Source of the DNA: Prochlorococcus marinus str. MIT 9215
GTDB lineage: Bacteria; Cyanobacteriota; Cyanobacteriia; PCC-6307; Cyanobiaceae
Length of the DNA stretch: 17,777 nucleotides
Direction: 5' to 3'
NCBI GenBank assembly: GCA_949486985.1
Contig: CATBLW010000021.1
Location: forward strand, 1-17,777
Shown here: positions 1-5,377 of the stretch, in pieces
Layout of the letters: every line of letters begins with the position of its first letter
Numbering within the stretch: the first letter of the stretch is position 1
Position numbers and translations under genes: made by a program
Notes under the pieces: model-generated
What the model was told of the DNA's origin: nothing
The model's database searches: none
The model's input: only the letters and a program-made list of their open reading frames with translations

Positions 1-849
1 CCAGATGCAAACCACTGGCCATGCGGCCAAGAAGAAGTGCAGGCTGCGGCTGTTGTTGAAGCTGGCGTATTGGAAGATCAAACGACCGAAGTAGCCGTGG
101 GCTGCAACGATGTTGTAGGTCTCTTCCTCTTGGCCAAACTTGTAGCCGTAGTTCTGAGATTCGCTTTCGGTGGTTTCACGGATCAGTGACGAGGTCACCA
201 AGGAGCCGTGCATCGCCGAGAACAGAGAACCACCGAACATGCCCGCCACACCAAGCATGTGGAAGGGGTGCATCAGGATGTTGTGCTCAGCCTGGAACAC
301 AAACATGAAGTTGAATGTTCCGGATATGCCGAGAGGCATGCCGTCAGAGAAAGATCCCTGCCCGATGGGGTAAATAAAGAACACGGCAAAGGCTGCAGAC
401 AGCGGAGCGCTGTAAGCAACACAAATCCAAGGGCGCATGCCCAAGCGGTAAGACAGTTCCCACTGACGACCCAACCAGCAGCAGATGCCAATCAGGAAGT
501 GGAAGCAAACCAGCTGGTAAGGGCCGCCGTTGTAGAGCCACTCATCAAGAGAAGCTGCTTCCCAGATGGGATAGAAGTGCAGGCCGATTGCGTTGCTGGA
601 AGGAACAACAGCACCAGAGATGATGTTGTTTCCAAGGATTAGGGAGCCGGCAACAGGCTCACGGATGCCATCGATATCAACCGGCGGAGCGGCAACGAAG
701 GCAATGATGTAGCAAATGGCTGCAGATAGCAGGGTGGGGACCATCAACACACCAAACCAGCCGATGTAGAGGCGGTTATTGGTGGAGGTGACCCACTCGC
801 AGAAAGTCTGCCAGCTACTAGCGCCAGAGCGCTGAATAGTTGTGGTCAT
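1..849 (-). CDS. psbA: Photosystem II reaction-centre protein D1 (D1:1 type), 3' part beyond window edge
   Basis: This is the D1 core subunit of photosystem II in the thylakoid membrane. It binds P680, pheophytin, QB and the Mn4Ca cluster. The ATG is at 849-847 and 283 codons are present of about 358; the C-terminus lies off the left edge. Translation reads MTTTIQRSGASSWQTF, one residue shorter near the N-terminus than the plant/freshwater form. Conserved ligands are visible (canonical number = local +1): Tyr161, Asp170, Glu189, His190, His198, His215, His252, Ser264 and His272. Canonical position 130 is Gln (motif GRQWELSYR), the signature of the D1:1 low-light/default isoform rather than the Glu130 high-light isoform. 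Its reading frame is open to the window edge. A divergent radical SAM gene lies upstream. Identification is essentially certain; the isoform call rests on residue 130 and on knowledge of the family. Confidence 0.98.
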   Translation of the reverse strand, partial: MTTTIQRSGASSWQTFCEWVTSTNNRLYIGWFGVLMVPTLLSAAICYIIAFVAAPPVDIDGIREPVAGSLILGNNIISGAVVPSSNAIGLHFYPIWEAASLDEWLYNGGPYQLVCFHFLIGICCWLGRQWELSYRLGMRPWICVAYSAPLSAAFAVFFIYPIGQGSFSDGMPLGISGTFNFMFVFQAEHNILMHPFHMLGVAGMFGGSLFSAMHGSLVTSSLIRETTESESQNYGYKFGQEEETYNIVAAHGYFGRLIFQYASFNNSRSLHFFLAAWPVVCIW

Positions 850-1208
850 GAAAGAAGTAAAAAAAAGAGCCCCCTAAAGGGACGGCCAGGAAGGGCACTA
901 AGCCCTGCCGAAATTATTGTAACGGAAGATTGCGCAATGTGTAGGCAGCTTCATGGAGAAATGTGTGCGCTTGTGCGCTGTTGGCCGCTTATCCATTGCG
1001 CCACAGGTGAATTGGCGGATTTTGTAAGCGTCTTGATTGGCTTGTCTGGCAAGCCTTTGGTCCCAGGATCGCAGCCTCCAGGCCCTTTTGACCTGTCATC
1101 AACAAGAAGATCTTTCGCCAGAGCCTTGCGAAGACCGCGTCATTCATTAAGCCATTGGTTAGCGTCTAAGGCAGCATGAGCCGCCGTTGAGAGGCATCAC
1201 CCTGCCTA
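850..1208. other. Divergent psbA / radical SAM intergenic region
   Basis: These 359 bases separate two divergent genes and hold no convincing gene. Visible elements are the psbA leader and putative -10 (near 916-921), a perfect 10-bp palindrome ATTGCGCAAT at 929-938, a tandem 8-base repeat TGTGCGCT at 964-971 and 972-979, and a small inverted repeat GGCTTG-TCTGG-CAAGCC at 1039-1055. An 80-codon open frame at 937-1179 on the plus strand has no recognisable protein features and starts inside the psbA promoter area, so I do not call it a gene. Control elements for both flanking genes should lie here. Confidence 0.7.
916..921 (-). promoter_or_regulatory. psbA: Putative psbA -10 element
   Basis: On the minus strand TACAAT occurs about 67 bases upstream of the psbA ATG, within GTTACAATAAT. 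It would start transcription near 909-908 and give a leader of about 60 nt. No good -35 hexamer lies 16-18 bases further upstream; the best-spaced sequence is CTACAC. The leader ends in a U-rich tract (TTTTTTTTACTTCTTTC) directly before the ATG and has no close Shine-Dalgarno sequence; an AGGGGG lies about 20 nt upstream of the ATG. The call is based on sequence only. Confidence 0.4.
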
Positions 1209-2840
1209 ATGGGTTCCGCTTCCTCCTCTGTTCCCTCCCCCTCCGAAGCGTCTGCACAGTCTTCGCCTGGAGAGGCTTGTCGTGTCTTGTTGGTGCGATT
1301 GCCTTGCAATCCAATCTTTCCAATCGGACCGATCTATTTAGCGGATCACTTGCACAAGTGTTTCCCGGATGTTCGGCAACAGATTCTTGATCTTGCCTCC
1401 CTGCCGGTGCTGGATGTGCAGAGGGTGCTTTTGGCCAAGATCGATCAGTTCCGCCCCTCCTTACTGGTGTTCTCCTGGCGAGACATCCAGATCTTTGCGC
1501 CCATGGATGGTCGGAGTGGCAATCCGCTGCAGAACTCCTTTGAGGTGTTTTACGCACGCAATCCGTTCAAGCGGATGCGGGGCGCCTGGGGTGGCTTGCT
1601 GTTGATGCTTAGCCATTACGGAGAGCTTTGGCGGAATCAACGTCTTGTGCGCCATGGCCTTCGAGCTGCTCGACGGCATGTCCGAGAGGCTCAAGTTGTT
1701 CTCGGCGGCGGTGCGGTGAGTGTGTTTTATGAGCAACTCGGCCGATCGTTGCCGAAGGGAACAATCGTGTCATTAGGGGAAGGCGAGCCCCTGCTCGAGA
1801 AGCTATTGCGCCAGAAATCCTTAAAAGACGAGCGTTGTTTTGTCGTTGGTGAGTCGCCACGAAAAGGCTTGATTCATGAGCAGCCAACAAGCCTTCCTAA
1901 AACGGCATGCGATTACGACTACATCGGATCGATATGGCCTCAATTGGATTGGTACCTCGAAGGGGGTGACTTTTACGTCGGTGTTCAGACCAAGCGGGGA
2001 TGTCCCCACAACTGTTGCTACTGCATCTACACCGTGGTGGAAGGCAAGCAGGTTCGCCTCAATCCCATCAATGAGATCGTGGCGGAGATGCGTCAGCTTT
2101 ACGACCGCGGCGTTCGAGGCTTTTGGTTTACCGACGCTCAATTCATTCCTGCCCGTCGTCACATTGAGGATGCCAAGAATCTGCTGAGAGCGATTCAGGC
2201 GGAAGGTCTTACTGGGATTCGCTGGGCCGCTTACATACGTGCCGATAATCTTGATCCCGAGCTTGTCGATCTGATGGTGGCGACAGGCCTGAGCTATTTC
2301 GAGATTGGCATCACATCTGGCTCTCAGGAGCTCGTGCGCAAGATGCGCATGGGCTACAACCTGCGGATTGTTCTTGACAATTGCCGCCTATTAGCAGCCG
2401 CAGGCTTCCGAGATCACGTGTCTGTGAATTACTCCTTCAATGTGATCGACGAACGCCCGGAGACGATTAGGCAAACCATTGCCTACCACCGTGAGTTAGA
2501 ACGCATCTTCGGCGTCGACAAGGTGGAGCCTGCCATCTTCTTTATTGGTCTTCAGCCTCATACGCATCTTGAGCAATATGGCTTTGAACAGGGACTGATT
2601 AAGCGGGGCTACAACCCGATGAGCATGATGCCCTGGACGGCACGCAAGTTGCTCTGGAATCCGGAACCGATGGGGAGCACCTTTGGACGGATTTGTCTTG
2701 AGGCGTTTGATAGCAATCCCGGAGACTTTGGCCGCACTGTGATGAGCTTGCTTGAACGAGATTACGGAGTGGCTCCTTTGGAGGAGGCGTTGCGTGCTCC
2801 TCTCAAAGGCACACGGGCTCTGGCTAAAGCCGTGAGTTGA
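1209..2840 (+). CDS. B12-binding-type radical SAM protein linked to psbA
   Basis: The protein has 543 residues. A short Ser/Pro-rich leader is followed by a Rossmann-like region of the cobalamin-binding radical SAM type (start near CRVLLVRLPCNP; VVLGGG at about 163-168 and SLGEGEP at about 188-194). The radical SAM core follows, with CPHNCCYC supplying the cluster cysteines Cys265, Cys269 and Cys272 in CX3CX2C spacing, then a GITSGS segment typical of these barrels. The family uses a 4Fe-4S cluster to cleave S-adenosylmethionine; the substrate here is unknown. I recall homologues next to psbA annotated as 'photosystem II high light acclimation radical SAM protein', which fits this location but is not shown by the sequence. 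The ATG at 1209 has only a distant GAGAGG (1189-1194) upstream, so a start slightly downstream is possible. The last 79 bases overlap the convergent protease gene. Confidence 0.9.
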   Translation: MGSASSSVPSPSEASAQSSPGEACRVLLVRLPCNPIFPIGPIYLADHLHKCFPDVRQQILDLASLPVLDVQRVLLAKIDQFRPSLLVFSWRDIQIFAPMDGRSGNPLQNSFEVFYARNPFKRMRGAWGGLLLMLSHYGELWRNQRLVRHGLRAARRHVREAQVVLGGGAVSVFYEQLGRSLPKGTIVSLGEGEPLLEKLLRQKSLKDERCFVVGESPRKGLIHEQPTSLPKTACDYDYIGSIWPQLDWYLEGGDFYVGVQTKRGCPHNCCYCIYTVVEGKQVRLNPINEIVAEMRQLYDRGVRGFWFTDAQFIPARRHIEDAKNLLRAIQAEGLTGIRWAAYIRADNLDPELVDLMVATGLSYFEIGITSGSQELVRKMRMGYNLRIVLDNCRLLAAAGFRDHVSVNYSFNVIDERPETIRQTIAYHRELERIFGVDKVEPAIFFIGLQPHTHLEQYGFEQGLIKRGYNPMSMMPWTARKLLWNPEPMGSTFGRICLEAFDSNPGDFGRTVMSLLERDYGVAPLEEALRAPLKGTRALAKAVS

Positions 2841-3613
2841 AACAAGAGCAAGCCGAGCAGCGCAATGATCGCAACGAGGCTGCCGAGGGGGTTGGTGTCG
2901 AGATCTCCAGGGCCAACAAGCCAGGCTGGCGCATTCGGTGAAATCTGAATTAGTCCAGCTTTGAGCAAGAACCAGCCTCCAACCAAGCCACCGTGTAGGC
3001 CAACACACCCCCAGAGCGAACCGTTGTCGATTCTCCGCCGCACGGCTAGGGCTAGGCCAAGCAGGAACAGGCCCAGCAGCAGGGAGATCATGGGCCACCA
3101 GCCAAGGTTGAATCGGCAGTGAACCAAGCTGAAAACAGCGGCCTGACCGATCACAGCCCATTTGGGTGCAACCAATTGATTGAGTTCTCCCCATAGCCAG
3201 CCACGGAAGATCAACTCTTCGGCCAAGCCCACACCAAAGAGCAGCATCAGGGCATTGAGAACTTCGCCTGAACTCAAATCTCCTAGCCAGCGCCCCCAGG
3301 TTCCCAAGAGCAGCGGAATAACAATGAGCCCCAGCAATCCGAGGGCCCAGCCCAGTCCTTTTCGGAGTGGAAGCAAAATTGAGCTTTGAGCAGCTTGTCC
3401 AGTCCCGGTGATTCCCAAGGCCAGCCAGGGATGGGGCTGTTGCCATCGCTGTTTGATCCAACTGGGCAGCAGCAGAAGCAGCAGCAGGAAGGAAATAACC
3501 GTGCTCAGTAGGCTGATCTGATCGCCAGAGGCGCCGTTCCAAACAAGGCTTAAGGGTTGAACAATCAGCCAGCCCAAGAGATAGAGCAAGGGAATCAGGC
3601 TGACTGTCGGCAA
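2762..3613 (-). CDS. CPBP-family intramembrane metalloprotease (CAAX protease-like)
   Basis: This is a hydrophobic protein of about 283 residues with several membrane segments (for example 6-24, 36-50, 88-105, 118-132 and 172-191). The abortive-infection/CPBP motifs are in order: EELIFR (Glu132, Glu133, Arg137), FSLVH (Phe161, His165) and GLHGG (His208). Together they form the presumed metal-dependent intramembrane protease site; cyanobacterial substrates are unknown. The start is uncertain. TTG at 3613 is the first ATG/GTG/TTG, but the frame stays open upstream with plausible coding sequence (LNHLRTTLWESWLNQRG), and a CTG at 3679-3677 overlaps the clpS stop as CTGA. The true protein may therefore be about 22 residues longer. 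The gene lies downstream of dapL and clpS, probably in one transcript. Its C-terminal tail is coded opposite the end of the radical SAM gene. Confidence 0.88.
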   Translation of the reverse strand: MPTVSLIPLLYLLGWLIVQPLSLVWNGASGDQISLLSTVISFLLLLLLLPSWIKQRWQQPHPWLALGITGTGQAAQSSILLPLRKGLGWALGLLGLIVIPLLLGTWGRWLGDLSSGEVLNALMLLFGVGLAEELIFRGWLWGELNQLVAPKWAVIGQAAVFSLVHCRFNLGWWPMISLLLGLFLLGLALAVRRRIDNGSLWGCVGLHGGLVGGWFLLKAGLIQISPNAPAWLVGPGDLDTNPLGSLVAIIALLGLLLFQLTALARARVPLRGARNASSKGATP

Positions 3614-3675
3614 CCAACGGAGCCAAGGTCCCCGTTGGTTTAGCCAGCTTTCCCAGAGGGTTGTGCGGAGATGGT

Positions 3676-3990
3676 TCAGTTTTCTGGCTCGATCGTGCTG
3701 GTTAGGCCTTTGGCTTTCAGGGTCTCGCAGTAAAACTCGGCTGGCTCCTGGTCGCAGACAATCACAAGTCCCACGCCGGTGTTGTGGGTTTCCAGCATCA
3801 CAGCCATCGCGTCCTGTTCGCTGAGCTGAGGAACCACTTGCCTCAGGGTGACCACCACGTACTCCATGGAGTTCACAGGATCGTTATGAAGCAGCACCTT
3901 GTACAAGGGCGAGTTCTTGGGTACCCGCTCGGTTTGTTTTTCCATCACCGCCGCTCCGCCTGGGCTGCGGCTTGGCGTGTCCACCGCCAT
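3676..3990 (-). CDS. clpS: ClpS, adaptor of the Clp protease
   Basis: ClpS delivers N-degron substrates to the Clp chaperone-protease in the cytoplasm. From the ATG at 3990 the protein has 104 residues, beginning MAVDTPSRSPGGAAVMEK and ending TIEPEN. Family signatures are YKVLLHNDPVNSMEYVV (substrate-pocket Asn-Asp and Met) and VMLETHNTGVGLVIVC (pocket His), followed by the AEFYCETLKAKGL helix. I chose 3990 because the extra N-terminal residues of longer options look non-conserved. However, an ATG at 4053 overlaps the dapL stop as TGATG and would give a 125-residue protein by translational coupling. No clear Shine-Dalgarno precedes 3990. The gene sits between dapL and the CPBP protease; the CPBP frame runs into its 3' end. 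Confidence 0.95.
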   Translation of the reverse strand: MAVDTPSRSPGGAAVMEKQTERVPKNSPLYKVLLHNDPVNSMEYVVVTLRQVVPQLSEQDAMAVMLETHNTGVGLVIVCDQEPAEFYCETLKAKGLTSTIEPEN

Positions 3991-4052
3991 GGTCAATGGT
4001 CGTCGGTTGAAGGAGTTTAAGGGGACTATGGATCCCAATTTTGGAGAAGCCA

Positions 4053-5279
4053 TCAAAGCGCAGCGATGCGGCCCATTGCGGCTTGAACATTGGCACGGCT
4101 GTTGAAGGCAGACAGTCGGAAATAACCTTCTCCTGCTGCACCAAAGCCACTGCCGGGTGTGCCCACGACATGGGCTCGTTCCAGCAACTGATCGAAGAAT
4201 CCCCAAGAATCAATCCCTTCGGGTGTTTTGATCCAAACGTATGGAGCGTGTTCGCCTCCATAAACGGTCAGTCCCAAGGTCGTGAGCTCGCCTCGAATGA
4301 TGGCAGCATTCTCCATGTAGAAGCTGACCAGGGCTTTGACTTGTGCCTGGCCTGCTGCTGAGTAAACGGCTTCGGCGCCTCTCTGCACGATGTAGCTCAC
4401 CCCATTGAACTTGGTGCTTTGGCGTCGGTTCCATAGTTTCCAGAGCTCCACGTCTTCTCCATTGGCTGCCTTGCCGGTGAGCCCTTTGGGGACAACGGTG
4501 TAGGCACATCGCGTCCCGGTGAAGCCAGCGTTTTTGGAGAATGAACGAAATTCGATGGCGCACTCACGGGCCCCCTCGATTTCATAGATCGAGTGGGGCA
4601 GCTCTGGATCTTGAATGAAGGCTTCGTAGGCAGCATCAAACAGGATCAGGGCCTTGTGCTCACGAGCAAAGTTCACCCAGCGTTCCAGTTGCTTTCGGTT
4701 GGCAACAGCACCGGTTGGGTTGTTGGGGAAGCAGAGGTAAATCAGATCGACGGCCTGGTCAGGCAGTTGGGCTTCGAAGTTGTTAGCGGCATTGATGGCT
4801 AGATAGGTGAGGCCTTCGTAGCAGCCATCTTCCTGGGCCTCTCCAGTGCGGCCTGCCATCACATTGCTATCGACATAAACCGGATAAACAGGGTCGGTGA
4901 CAGCAATGCGGTTGCCTTCCCCAAGGATGTCGAGGATGTTGCTGCTATCACATTTGGAGCCGTCGGAGACGAAAATTTCTTCAGCGCTTACTTGGCAACC
5001 CCGGGCCTGGAAGTCTTGGCGGGCGATGGCCTCCCGAAGCCAGTTGTAACCCTGTTCAGGTCCGTAGCCATGAAATCCTGCTGTTGTCCCCATCGCGTCG
5101 ACCGCGGCTTTCATGGCCTCGCGGCAGGCTTCCGGGAGGGGTTCTGTGACATCACCGATCCCAAGGCGGATGAGTTCGGTGCCTGGATTGGCATCGCTGA
5201 ACGCTTTGACCCGTCGAGAGATCTCGGGGAATAGATAGCCAGCTTTGAGTTTGAGGTAATTGCCGTTGACTTGAACCAC
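4053..5279 (-). CDS. dapL: LL-diaminopimelate aminotransferase
   Basis: This PLP enzyme converts tetrahydrodipicolinate directly to LL-2,6-diaminopimelate, using glutamate as amino donor. It bypasses the succinylase steps in lysine and peptidoglycan synthesis, and the route is typical of cyanobacteria, plants and Chlamydia. Starting at GTG 5279 (MVQVNGNYLKLKAGYLFPEI) the protein is 408 residues, the usual family length; an in-frame ATG at 5345 would add 22 non-conserved residues. Motifs seen are GIGDVTEPLP (41-50), GFHGYGPEQGY (68-78), NNPTG (186-190), DAAYE with Asp215 and Tyr218, and SFSKNAGFTGTR with the presumed PLP lysine Lys249. It is the first gene of the dapL-clpS-CPBP run and is divergent from the radical SAM/DUF2344 gene, with 98 bases between the starts. 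Confidence 0.96.
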   Translation of the reverse strand: MVQVNGNYLKLKAGYLFPEISRRVKAFSDANPGTELIRLGIGDVTEPLPEACREAMKAAVDAMGTTAGFHGYGPEQGYNWLREAIARQDFQARGCQVSAEEIFVSDGSKCDSSNILDILGEGNRIAVTDPVYPVYVDSNVMAGRTGEAQEDGCYEGLTYLAINAANNFEAQLPDQAVDLIYLCFPNNPTGAVANRKQLERWVNFAREHKALILFDAAYEAFIQDPELPHSIYEIEGARECAIEFRSFSKNAGFTGTRCAYTVVPKGLTGKAANGEDVELWKLWNRRQSTKFNGVSYIVQRGAEAVYSAAGQAQVKALVSFYMENAAIIRGELTTLGLTVYGGEHAPYVWIKTPEGIDSWGFFDQLLERAHVVGTPGSGFGAAGEGYFRLSAFNSRANVQAAMGRIAAL

Positions 5280-5377
5280 GGAATTCGTCGTCTTTCTGCG
5301 ACGCATCTTGGTATGAGGAGTGTTCAGTTGGTGAGATTCCTCCATAGAATTGAGTTAGGACAAGGCTTGCGCATGTT

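Noticed and set aside
208..642. 144-codon plus-strand open frame opposite psbA
   Set aside because: It is the complement of highly conserved D1 codons; the amino acid sequence is low-quality and explained by psbA.
937..1179. 80-codon open frame on the plus strand between psbA and the radical SAM gene
   Set aside because: No recognisable domain; it starts close behind the putative psbA promoter and crosses repeats. It may be chance, and I see no evidence of coding.
2496..3626. 376-codon minus-strand frame overlapping the CPBP gene and radical SAM gene
   Set aside because: Out of frame with the CPBP protease; rich in Ser, Arg, Trp and Cys with no domain, a shadow of GC-rich coding sequence.
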